Assembly (NCBI GenBank): GCA_021772515.1
Contig: JAJFLU010000053.1
Location: 124,001 to 188,000 of the forward strand
Length of the DNA: 64,000 bases
Reading direction: 5' to 3'
Source of the DNA: Opitutales bacterium
Lineage (GTDB): Bacteria > Verrucomicrobiota > Verrucomicrobiia > Opitutales > UBA2987
Part shown: in pieces, positions 56,538-64,000 of the stretch
How the letters are laid out: every line of letters starts with the position of its first letter
Numbering within the stretch: position 1 is the stretch's first letter
Notes under the pieces: generated by a model
Seen by the model: the letters and a program-made list of their open reading frames with translations, nothing else
Databases searched by the model: none
Told to the model about the DNA's origin: nothing
Program-made: the position numbers and the translations under genes

Positions 56538-59500
56538 TTACATTTGTCGGGGGGTCACTACCACTCGGAAGAATTGCTGATCGGTGTTGGGAGCCAGCTC
56601 GAAAAGGAGGTGAACATCATCGAATTCCGAGCCTCCGGGCGTGATTTGGGCGCTGTCTGGAATTTGGGTGGTCCAGCTTCCCGGCGAGAGGTCTGGAGAC
56701 GATTCGTAGGTGTAAATTACATCGATGGCATTGGGGATGCGCTGGTGGTCCACATTTAGTGTGGTTCCGTCCAAGAAGAATGTCGGTAAACCTAATCGGT
56801 TGGTGGCTAGAGGCGGCATGCCGAATGCATAGGCGAGCAGATTGGATACGCCGTTACCGCCGGGATCGTCATTCATGCCGCGTTGGTTGGTGTCGGCGAT
56901 TTTGTCCACCGCCCATTGATCGAAGGTGTTCAATGTGAAGAGGAAAATTTTGCCGGAATCGGTTCCGTTGGTGTCGTCTCCCGGAGAACTGACGAGAAAG
57001 TCGTTTGTGCCGAAGGAAGCCGCCGAGACACCGAAGATATCGCCGATGGTGGGATTTGGATTGGTAAATGTTGCCAGTAGATTGCCATCGAGGTCGAAGA
57101 GATAGGCTCTTCCGGCTAGGGTCGGTGGGATGGCTCCGTCAAATTCCTGAACGGCGCTAATCAGGATCAACTCCGTTCCAATAGGTGTGATGGTGGTTCC
57201 GAATCCTTCACCAGGGGCGTCCTGTGGGTTTGCCAAGGTTTGCAGCAAATTACCTGCTTGGTCGAAAATGTAGGCTTTTCCGCCAGTGCCTGCCTGGGGA
57301 GCGCCGACTATCAGATTACCCGCCTGAGAAGCAACCTCCAGTCCAAAACGGTCGCTAGCGACTGGCGCTGGGTTGACAATTTCGGTGAGTGATTGGTCTG
57401 TGTTATCATATAAAAATGCGCTGCCGGGCTGGTTTGTGCCTTCATCAAGTTCCCCTCGCGGAACTCCTATGAGGAGGAGGTCGGCGCTCACTGCGGCGAG
57501 GCGGAGGCCGAATTGGTCGCCAGAAGCAGGGTTGGGATGACGGATTGTGGGATTGGTTGCATCGGGGGTTCCGGTGGCATCGAAGAGGTAAACCGAGCCG
57601 GAATTATTGAGGGTAGCGGTGTTGTCCAAGTCCGCACCGATGGCGATCAAATTTGGCCCCATGACCGCCGTCGAAATACCGAAGGCGTCATCAAATTCCG
57701 GTTCGGGGTTTTCGATGGCCAAATCGGTTACACCGGTGGTTACATTGATGAAAAATACGGCTCCTGCTCCCGCTACCGTGTTGACGGTGACGCTCTCAGA
57801 ACCGAGGAGGATATTATCGGCGTCCAGAGCCGCCAGGGAACTATTTCCGAAAGGCCCACCGGCTGGGGTCAATGCTTTGAGAAAACCGGTGGTTCTGTTG
57901 AAGACCTTGACGTCGCCCGCTTCAGTGCCGGTGGCAAAATTGTTTGCATCGAGAGCGACAATTCCGAGTCCAAAGAAATCTCCCGCCGCCGGTACGTCCA
58001 AGGTAAACATATCAGAGGGCTGAGAGGAGAAAGGCGCAGTGTCATCGGGATCGCCGACTACGGGAATGCCTCTGCTGGTGCTCCAGAAGCTATTGTAAGT
58101 GAAGCCTTCCTGGTCCCTGAACTGGATGTCGACACTGTTCACATCGTTCCAGGAAATACCGTTTGCGGTCAGGTCCACGCTGGTAGTGCCTGATGGCAGT
58201 CCGTTAAGTTGAACAAAGGAGTCGAAAGTGAGGACAGACATACGAAATTGTATATCGACGGGGGTGAAATCGAGGGGCTCGGCATTTCCTGTTTGGGGAT
58301 CATTATAGACCCACGAGACGTTCAGAATAAATCCACTGGTGTCCAGTGTGACGGTGGGAACGATTACTCGGTTGTGTGCGCTGGCGGTCGTGGTATCGGC
58401 ATTGAGGGTAAAATCCTGGGCCTGGAAAGTTGCCGTGTATGTACCCGATGAGGGGTAGAGTGAACTCGCGAAATCAACGGTGGGGGAATTGGCGAAAATA
58501 TCCTGGCCGAAGAAATTCACGAATGCGGCGGGAGTGTTGTTGAGGTCCGCTCCCGTGGGATCTGAGAAAACGATTTCACTTACATCGGGCAAAGAGGTTC
58601 CGAGGGTGTGGAATTGCAGGTTGTAACCCAATGGGACGGGATAGGTAATCGTCTCCAAATCGACGGTGGTTCCGGCTGGCGCCGCGAACATGGTTGGAGT
58701 GTTGGGGAAAAATAGCATGTTCAACGGAGGTTCGAGGGCAAAGACTGAGTTTCTGTAGGAATTGCCATCGAAATCGTTGTAGCTGAAATGAAATTGAGCC
58801 ACATCAGCCGCATTTATTGCTGGATTGAGTGTGCTGAGGTCGATGGTTGTGGTTGGTGTTTGGCCAAAAGCCTCGTGGAGCACGGCCCCGTTATTGTCAA
58901 AAACACTGTAGAATATCTCCTTGATGAAACTGGTGTCGGTTGGCGTGGCACCGTCGGGCAGCTTGTAGGCGAGAGTGAAACTGTCCACGGTAGTGTCATC
59001 ACCGGCGAGGTGAAAAGTGGGTACGGCAACCAGTTGGTGGGTGAGGGCTGTGAGGACATCGAACGTTCTGGTGGTATCGAGGTTGCCGCCAATGGTTACG
59101 GAGTATGTGTCGGCACCGGAGGGCATTGTGGGTGTGGCCACCAGTGAGGATGGGTAAAACCCAAATCCAATGGTACCCGAAGGGGGGCCGAAGAAGGAGT
59201 CGGCGGCGAGGTTGGTGACGTTCGAACCGGCGGGTCCATCGAAAGTGACCGTAGAAAAAGCGGGGAAGTTTGCGCCATCGTCCTCGAAACCGAAATTGAG
59301 GTTATAGGAGGTAAACAGCGGAAAGAGAAACTCCGCAGTGGATTGGAGGCTACCTGAAGTTCCCGTGAATTGGCCGAAAAATCCATCGTTGACGATGAAA
59401 TCGAGGTTTAGTTTTTTAAAATCACCCACCTTTAAACAGGTTTCGGAGAGGTATCCGCCGATAGCGTTAATCCCGCCGATGATTGGACTGTCGGTCACTT

Positions 59501-61280
59501 TAACAAAGATTATGCAAATTTCGTAGGAGCCATCCGCCGCGAGGGTGGCGGCGGGAATGGTGAATGACGTCACGGTACCGTCCAGATCGCCCGGCGCAGC
59601 TCCTGTTAATGTGATTTCATCACCGGATAAACCGTCTTCGATAAAAAGGAGGATTAAGTCATTGGCATCTCCCGTGGTGAATGTATCCCATGTGAGAGTT
59701 ATGGCCTGGCTCAAATCGGCTGTTTGTAGATCGTTGAAGCTGGTTTGTGTCAACTGAGGGACATTGGGATAGGCGTCGCCGGTGACGCTGAGGTTACCGG
59801 AAATCAGTCCGTTATTTGCGCCTGTGTAATTTACAGTGTAGGTGCCATTGGGAAAGGTGGTGTCGAGTTCTGCCTGAGTGGCCCTGTCTTCATCCTCAAT
59901 TTCCCAAGCACCCGGATCGAGTTGCATGAGCGTGATTGGAGTCAGACCGGGGGGGGTTATAGTTGGGGCAGTTGGGATGGAATCGGTAGCGCTTTCCTCG
60001 ATAAAAGCATTGGCACCCCAGGGGAATTGGCTGTCGGGAACCGCGCCTGCGGCGGAATCCTGAAAAAAGAACTTCTCCTTGAGCACGAAGATCAAACTGG
60101 CGTCGGGCACACTCTGTGGATCAAAAGTGACAGTGGCACCATCGGTTTGGAAGTCATCTATAATTATTCTGGCGGCAGAACCGGAGGACGTATCCAAGAA
60201 GTTTAGTGTCAATCCAAGAGTGAAATTGAATACCGTGCTGTTCAATGTGGTCAATGGGCTCAGATCGCTGATCTGATTGTCATTTAGGCCAAGGGTGACC
60301 AAACCGGTTAAACCACCCAATGGTGTCAGGTCAATAATCCGGTTGGAGTCGAGATTCAGTGAGAACAGAGAGAGCAAAGTGCTCAGGGGAGATAAATTAC
60401 TGATCTGATTGGAGGAAAGGACCAGGTTGACCAAGCTTGTCAAGGAGCTCAGAGGTCCCAGATCGGAAATCTGGTTGGAGTCAAGCTCAAGAAAAAGCAG
60501 GCTGGTTAAAGTGGCCAATGGTGTCAGGTTGCTGATCTGGTTGGATCCCAGATTGAGGAAAGTCAGGGTGCTCAGACCGCCCAGAGGGGACAGGTCGGTG
60601 AGTTGGTTGTTGGAAAGGTCGAGGTTATTCAAGGCAGTAAAACCGCCTAAGCCGCTCAAGTTGGTCGAGTTGGTGATGAGGTTGGACCCGAGGTTCAGGA
60701 AGGTTAAGTTGACCAAAAGGTTCAAGGAGGTGATATCACTGATATTGTTGGAAAAGAGGTTCAGGGTGGTCAGTGTAGTCAGATTGGCCAAGGATGAGAG
60801 GTCGCTGATATTGTTGGAAAAAAGATTCAGCGAGGTCAGCGAGGTCAAATTGGCCAAGACGCTCAAATTGCTTGAGTCGGTGAGCAGGTTGGACCCGAGA
60901 CTCAGCTCGGTTAAATTAGTCAAACTGGTCAAAGATGCGAGGTTGCTGATCTGGTTGGAAGAAAGACTCAGCTCGGTCAAGGTGGTCAAATTAGCCAGTG
61001 GGCCGAGGTTGGTAATCGCATTGCCATCAAGACGCAGCTCGGTCAAGGCGCTGGCAGTTTCGAGGCCGGTGAGATCGGTTATCGCAGCCGTAGGAAAAGA
61101 GGCGCTCAGGGTTGTCAGGGTGTCCATATTGGCCTGCGTAATATCCGCGGTGGGAATACCGAGGGCGGTTCTTACGGCGTCTTCGAGAGTCGCATCGTTA
61201 AAGACGATTTGCCCTGATAATTTGGGCAGCAGAGCGCAGGCGAAACCGAAAATTATTGTTAAGGTTTGTAAAGGTCTCAT
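56538..61280 (-). CDS. Giant exported leucine-rich-repeat protein with FG-GAP-like propeller
   Basis: 1,580 residues from the ATG at 61280, whose first 24 form a signal peptide (QTLTIIFGFACALLPKLSGQ). Residues about 30-370 contain some 14-15 leucine-rich repeats of 22 residues (LTSLNLFSNNISDLSSLANL), internalin-like. A long beta-rich middle follows. The last ~450 residues have repeated GDxFGxSxAxxxxxxLxxGAP-type units (FGLEVASQAGNLIVGAPQAG, FGTTITPIGTELILISA), an FG-GAP-like propeller. The end is a Verrucomicrobia-style tail (QQFFRVVVTPRQ). No PEP-CTERM or autotransporter signal. The frame runs to 61385, but residues before Met36 lack a signal. Possibly a surface adhesin (inference). Confidence 0.85.
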   Translation of the reverse strand: MRPLQTLTIIFGFACALLPKLSGQIVFNDATLEDAVRTALGIPTADITQANMDTLTTLSASFPTAAITDLTGLETASALTELRLDGNAITNLGPLANLTTLTELSLSSNQISNLASLTSLTNLTELSLGSNLLTDSSNLSVLANLTSLTSLNLFSNNISDLSSLANLTTLTTLNLFSNNISDITSLNLLVNLTFLNLGSNLITNSTNLSGLGGFTALNNLDLSNNQLTDLSPLGGLSTLTFLNLGSNQISNLTPLATLTSLLFLELDSNQISDLGPLSSLTSLVNLVLSSNQISNLSPLSTLLSLFSLNLDSNRIIDLTPLGGLTGLVTLGLNDNQISDLSPLTTLNSTVFNFTLGLTLNFLDTSSGSAARIIIDDFQTDGATVTFDPQSVPDASLIFVLKEKFFFQDSAAGAVPDSQFPWGANAFIEESATDSIPTAPTITPPGLTPITLMQLDPGAWEIEDEDRATQAELDTTFPNGTYTVNYTGANNGLISGNLSVTGDAYPNVPQLTQTSFNDLQTADLSQAITLTWDTFTTGDANDLILLFIEDGLSGDEITLTGAAPGDLDGTVTSFTIPAATLAADGSYEICIIFVKVTDSPIIGGINAIGGYLSETCLKVGDFKKLNLDFIVNDGFFGQFTGTSGSLQSTAEFLFPLFTSYNLNFGFEDDGANFPAFSTVTFDGPAGSNVTNLAADSFFGPPSGTIGFGFYPSSLVATPTMPSGADTYSVTIGGNLDTTRTFDVLTALTHQLVAVPTFHLAGDDTTVDSFTLAYKLPDGATPTDTSFIKEIFYSVFDNNGAVLHEAFGQTPTTTIDLSTLNPAINAADVAQFHFSYNDFDGNSYRNSVFALEPPLNMLFFPNTPTMFAAPAGTTVDLETITYPVPLGYNLQFHTLGTSLPDVSEIVFSDPTGADLNNTPAAFVNFFGQDIFANSPTVDFASSLYPSSGTYTATFQAQDFTLNADTTTASAHNRVIVPTVTLDTSGFILNVSWVYNDPQTGNAEPLDFTPVDIQFRMSVLTFDSFVQLNGLPSGTTSVDLTANGISWNDVNSVDIQFRDQEGFTYNSFWSTSRGIPVVGDPDDTAPFSSQPSDMFTLDVPAAGDFFGLGIVALDANNFATGTEAGDVKVFNRTTGFLKALTPAGGPFGNSSLAALDADNILLGSESVTVNTVAGAGAVFFINVTTGVTDLAIENPEPEFDDAFGISTAVMGPNLIAIGADLDNTATLNNSGSVYLFDATGTPDATNPTIRHPNPASGDQFGLRLAAVSADLLLIGVPRGELDEGTNQPGSAFLYDNTDQSLTEIVNPAPVASDRFGLEVASQAGNLIVGAPQAGTGGKAYIFDQAGNLLQTLANPQDAPGEGFGTTITPIGTELILISAVQEFDGAIPPTLAGRAYLFDLDGNLLATFTNPNPTIGDIFGVSAASFGTNDFLVSSPGDDTNGTDSGKIFLFTLNTFDQWAVDKIADTNQRGMNDDPGGNGVSNLLAYAFGMPPLATNRLGLPTFFLDGTTLNVDHQRIPNAIDVIYTYESSPDLSPGSWTTQIPDSAQITPGGSEFDDVHLLFELAPNTDQQFFRVVVTPRQM

Positions 61281-61385
61281 AAGGATATGATTAGGTTTAT
61301 TTATAGATTCAATTATTTCAAAATAGTCGTGGGTAACAGCAATCTTGAATAAACATAAATAGCCATTTTTATCAAGTGAAATCAT

Positions 61386-61625
61386 CTACTTTTTTCCATC
61401 TGAATGGAACGTTGAAACCGTGGCATTTATCAGGATTTACGATGCGAATGCGCTATTTTGTGCAAGAAAATTACCTCCATTTCTATTTTTTCGCAGGCTG
61501 TGGTGTTTATCGCTAAGGAAATGTTGAGGAGGATTTTTTTGAAAGCGGTCTTAATATTGTGAAATTCATTTTTGACCTCCTTTATGTTTAAATCCAGCTA
61601 TTGGGGGATGCTGAGAATGTCCTTA
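61386..61625. other. Intergenic stretch upstream of miniature element 2
   Basis: No gene in 61386-61625. Mixed composition; no repeats other than the element that follows. Probably holds the promoter of the large LRR gene reading to the left, though no clear motif was found. Confidence 0.4.
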
Positions 61626-61899
61626 GAACCTATCTCAAATTCGATGATGATGATGCAGAGAGCAAGTATGTGCTTGGAGCAAGGCGCGACGGGGCTTGCT
61701 GGGCTGGAAGCCCCGCTGACCCGCCGGAACGCTGCTCAAACTCATAATTGCCTCTGTCCGAAGGATTTGTGCGGCACGGTAGCACCTGCGGCGTTGGTTT
61801 GCACCCGAAGGGCATCGAGCCCATCGGGATGCAAAGCCGCCTGGCATCTGCCACTGTGGCACTACAAACATCATTCATCCGCGAATTTGAGATAGGTTC
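61626..61899. mobile_element. Miniature inverted-repeat element, copy 2 (274 bp)
   Basis: Perfect 18-base ends GAACCTATCTCAAATTCG and CGAATTTGAGATAGGTTC, flanked by A and T. Contains one extra ATG triplet compared with copy 1. The internal hairpin at 61798-61835 has TTTGCA/TGCAAA closing the stem, then CCCGA/TCGGG and GGGC/GCCC. Lies 51 bases upstream of hisI. Confidence 0.88.
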
Positions 61900-61950
61900 T
61901 AGTCGGAAATCTTGCCTATTCGATGAAGGCTCTTTAGTTACTGGAGCATT

Positions 61951-62361
61951 ATGACGCATGAGGAATTGGAGGAAGGTTTTGAGCTGCGGCTCGATTTTGG
62001 GAAACTGGCCAAGGCGGCTGCCTGCGGGGAGGATATTCTGCCCGCTGTGGCGCAGGATGCCGATTCGGGCGAAGTGCTCATTGTGGGCTACGTCAATCGG
62101 CTGGCGCTGGAAACCGCTCTGAAGGAAGGCAAGGCCACATTTTGGAGCACATCCCGCAATGAGCTTTGGATAAAGGGCGCCACGAGCGGTGATTTTCTGG
62201 AAATCGCGCAGGTTTTGGTCAACTGTGAGCAAAACTCGATTCTCTATCGTGTGCGCCCGGCGGGGAAGGGCGCCTGCCATACAAAAGACCCCAAAGGGCA
62301 TACTCGCCGGGGTTGTTATTACCGGCAAATCCTGCCAAACGGGAAGTTGGCGCCTCTTTGA
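61951..62361 (+). CDS. hisI: Phosphoribosyl-AMP cyclohydrolase (HisI), degenerate metal motif
   Basis: A 136-residue protein matching HisI, the third step of histidine synthesis. Fold motifs are DILPAVAQDADSGEVLIVGYVN and FWSTSRNELWIKGATSG. The zinc Cys are Cys92, Cys109 and Cys122. The usual DCDxD magnesium motif is NCEQN here, so three acids are changed. It may be a subfamily with other metal use, or have reduced activity. No other his gene is near. The start ATG at 61951 lies downstream of a miniature element. Confidence 0.87.
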   Translation: MTHEELEEGFELRLDFGKLAKAAACGEDILPAVAQDADSGEVLIVGYVNRLALETALKEGKATFWSTSRNELWIKGATSGDFLEIAQVLVNCEQNSILYRVRPAGKGACHTKDPKGHTRRGCYYRQILPNGKLAPL

Positions 62362-62402
62362 TGCAATTGTTGGCAGGCAGGAAATACCCATGACACCGAT
62401 GA

Positions 62403-62699
62403 GTGAATAAAATTGTGGCGGCTGAAGAGAGATTGCGGATTGGAGTCCGTGTGGCGCCGAATGCCTCTCGTGATGAGATTGTTGGCTGGATGGGTAGTGA
62501 GCTGAAAGTCAAGTTACAGGCGCCGCCGGAGGGAGGGAGGGCCAACAAGGCTCTGATCGCCTTTCTTGGCAAGGCTTTGGGGTTATCGCGCAAAGAGGTT
62601 GCGATTGTTGCCGGAGAAAAATCCCGTCACAAGATTTTGGAATTTACCAGTCTGACTTTGGAGGAGTTGGAGGGGAGGATGGGAAGGGAGGATACTTGA
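62403..62699 (+). CDS. DUF167 (YggU) family protein
   Basis: A 98-residue protein with the DUF167 fold: RIGVRVAPNASRDEIVGW, LKVKLQAPPEGGRANKALIAFL, and LSRKEVAIVAGEKSRHKILEF. Its function is not established. The start is a GTG at 62403 (another GTG at 62415 is possible), 41 bases after hisI, so the pair may be co-transcribed. Confidence 0.9.
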   Translation: MNKIVAAEERLRIGVRVAPNASRDEIVGWMGSELKVKLQAPPEGGRANKALIAFLGKALGLSRKEVAIVAGEKSRHKILEFTSLTLEELEGRMGREDT

Positions 62700-62970
62700 T
62701 GAGGGGATGGGGAAGAGATGCTTGATGCTGGATTGGTGATGGGGAAGGATACTGGATGCTTGATGCGTGATTCTAGATGCTGGATGGGGGAGGGGGAGGA
62801 AGGGAAAGACGAAGACGTTGAGGAAGAGGAAGATTTTTGGGATTTTGGGGTGTTTTTCGTACTAATTATTATTAATTTTGGGTTTTTTAGCGAACGCAGC
62901 CAACGCAGTCATTGTAGGGATTCGAGTTTTGTGGTAGGATTGGCCGATGCGGAAAAAAAATTTGTTTTTA
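62700..62970. repeat. Dispersed repeats: GATGCTGGAT series, GAGGAAGAGG series and repeat family A, copy 2
   Basis: A mosaic with no gene. 62716-62790 has GATGCTTGATGCTGGATT, GATACTGGATGCTTGATG and GATTCTAGATGCTGGATG. 62805-62836 has GAAGACGTTGAGGAAGAGG, related to 28181-28210. 62831-62948 is the second copy of repeat family A, with a degenerate promoter-like pair (TTGTAG, 17 bases, TAGGAT). Then copy 3 of the miniature element begins at 62971. Confidence 0.6.
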
Positions 62971-63235
62971 GAACCTATCTCAATTTCGATGATGATGACG
63001 CAGAGAGCAATTATGTGCTTGGAGCAAGGCGCGACGGGGCTAGAAGCCCTGCTGACCCGTCGGAACGCCGCTCAAACTCATAATTGCCTCTGTCCGAAGG
63101 ATTTGTGCGGCACAGTAGCACCTGCGGCGTTGGTTTGCACCCGAAGGGCATCGAGCCCGTCGGGAGGCAAATCCGCCTGGCATCTGCCACCGTGGCGCTA
63201 CAAACATCATTCATCCGCGATTTTGAGACAGGTTC
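62971..63235. mobile_element. Miniature inverted-repeat element, copy 3 (265 bp)
   Basis: Ends GAACCTATCTCAATTTCG and, inverted, CGATTTTGAGACAGGTTC. Relative to copies 1 and 2 it lacks nine bases in the left third and has a few substitutions. Internal hairpin at 63134-63171. It lies 140 bases upstream of the partial glycosyltransferase gene. No target duplication is apparent. Confidence 0.87.
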
Positions 63236-63375
63236 TACTCAAAATAATGTCCTTGAACCTTTTTCGGATGTCGCTCATGGATGTTTCACTTTTTTTTAAA
63301 CAGTCCCTTTGTTCGGGTGATTTGACTGGTCTGGCCCCGAGGGAAAGTTTATGCCTTCAGCTCTGAAAAGCTCCC

Positions 63376-64000
63376 ATGGCTAAAAATATCGGATTTATTT
63401 CGACCCGTTTTGCGGGGACGGATGGTGTCTCTCTGGAGAGCGCCAAATGGGCAGAAATGTTTTGGGAAGACCGGCATGTGAGTTTTTGGTACAGCGGCAG
63501 GAGCGACCGGCATCCCGATATCAGCCACTGTGTCCCGGAGGCCTATTTCGGGCATCCGGAAAACCTTTGGCTGTTGGACAAAATCTGGAAACGCACCCAA
63601 CGCACCCGGCTCGTGACCGAGCGCATCCAGGAAATTACCGCCTATTTGAAGAACACGCTCTATGATTTTGTGGAGCGGTTCGGGATCGATGTGCTGATAC
63701 CGGAAAACGCTCTGGCCATACCTATGCATATCCCGTTGGCGCTGGCGATAACGGAATTTCTAGCCGAAACTCAAATGCCCGCCATCGCCCACCATCATGA
63801 TTTCCATTGGGAACGCACGCGATATGCAATCAACTCGGTAATGGATTATCTGGAAATGGCTTTTCCGCCCACCATGCCCAATATCAGGCATACGGTCATC
63901 AACCGGGCCGCACAGGAGCAGCTTTCCTTGCGTAAGGGAATCAGTTCGATGCTCATCCCCAATGTTTTCGATTTCGCCAATCCACCGCCTCAGACCGACG
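63376..64000 (+). CDS. Glycosyltransferase family 4-like protein (partial, cut by window end)
   Basis: The first 208 residues of a protein that runs past the window. The start MAKNIGFISTRFAGTDGVSLE, with the donor-fold glycine loop and then WAEMFWEDRHVSFWY, is typical of the GT4 group that also includes mannosylglucosylglycerate-type synthases. Then DVLIPENALAIPMHIPLALAI, PAIAHHHDFHWERTRY and SMLIPNVFDF follow, which matches the end of the N-terminal domain. The C-terminal nucleotide-sugar domain is outside the window, so substrate and completeness are unknown. Start ATG at 63376. Confidence 0.8.
   Translation, partial: MAKNIGFISTRFAGTDGVSLESAKWAEMFWEDRHVSFWYSGRSDRHPDISHCVPEAYFGHPENLWLLDKIWKRTQRTRLVTERIQEITAYLKNTLYDFVERFGIDVLIPENALAIPMHIPLALAITEFLAETQMPAIAHHHDFHWERTRYAINSVMDYLEMAFPPTMPNIRHTVINRAAQEQLSLRKGISSMLIPNVFDFANPPPQTD

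Noticed and set aside
56538-56560. PEP-CTERM or other sorting signal at the end of the giant LRR protein
   Set aside because: The end lacks the PEP motif, a membrane helix and a basic tail.
57513-58193. Plus-strand open frame of 226 residues opposite the propeller part
   Set aside because: Antisense of a clear coding region; low-complexity Gly/Ile/Val/Arg mix, no motif.
60240-61060. Regular repeated DNA resembling a CRISPR array
   Set aside because: The periodicity is 66 bases of coding LRR units with diverged sequence and no unique spacers.
60409-61290. Long plus-strand open frame (293 residues) opposite the LRR block
   Set aside because: It is the antisense shadow of the repeated LRR codons; its composition is monotonous in Leu, Arg, Lys and Val and it has no family similarity.
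62718-63083. Open frame through the 62.7-63.1 kb repeats
   Set aside because: It is built from dispersed repeats and ends in the miniature element; not a gene.

Overview
The window looks like a chromosomal segment of a Gram-negative bacterium of the PVC group, most probably Verrucomicrobiota (inference, medium confidence). The pointers are a complete Na+-translocating NADH:quinone reductase operon with its maturation factors, a squalene/hopene pathway, a bacillithiol pathway with an unusual short BshC-like gene, an exosortase fused to an EpsI domain, very large secreted LRR/beta-propeller proteins, and many short dispersed intergenic repeats. No rRNA, CRISPR array, prophage or replication origin is visible. 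One tRNA is present (Val, UAC).

Layout. 1-5.5 kb: an M29 aminopeptidase, then a hopanoid operon (squalene synthase, squalene-hopene cyclase, HpnG) preceded by a repeat that carries a promoter-like motif. 5.5-13.2 kb: a CBS-domain protein and, on the minus strand, nqrABCDEF-apbE-nqrM. 13.4-19.4 kb: mogA, a TPR protein, an M48 protease lipoprotein, PBP2 and a divergent ketol-acid reductoisomerase paralogue. 19.6-22.2 kb: bacillithiol genes (bshC-like, bshB, bshA). 22.4-26.3 kb: a Rieske oxygenase, an SDR, an ABM-type monooxygenase, an L,D-transpeptidase and asd. 26.4-38.3 kb: mostly core metabolism (tRNA-Val, ilvN, ilvC, hemC, hemD, trpF, yhbY, alaS, leuB, an MBL hydrolase, ribD, rdgB). 38.3-42 kb: an exported protein of unknown function, an AT-rich spacer, and a two-gene cassette made of a transposase-derived zinc-ribbon/HTH protein and a P63C-domain protein. 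42.1-52.2 kb: exopolysaccharide locus (outer-membrane barrel, Wza-like exporter, Wzc-like tyrosine kinase, an AT-rich insert with a methyltransferase and an APH-fold protein, an O-antigen-ligase/TPR protein, exosortase-EpsI). 52.2-64 kb: transketolase, then a region rich in mobile DNA: an arsR/AHSA1 pair split by a 271-bp miniature inverted-repeat element (three copies in the window), a REP-type tyrosine transposase inside its own inverted repeats, a 1,580-residue LRR/propeller protein, hisI, a DUF167 protein and a glycosyltransferase cut by the window end.

How it works together. The hopanoid genes make membrane triterpenoids. NQR pumps Na+ while reducing quinone, with ApbE attaching FMN to NqrB and NqrC, and NqrM needed for iron delivery. 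Bsh proteins make a low-molecular-weight thiol. The 42-52 kb genes look like one EPS synthesis, export and surface-sorting unit. The points most worth following up are the zinc-ribbon/P63C pair, the half-size BshC, the KARI-like paralogue with altered active-site residues, and the miniature element that has inserted between arsR and its partner gene.
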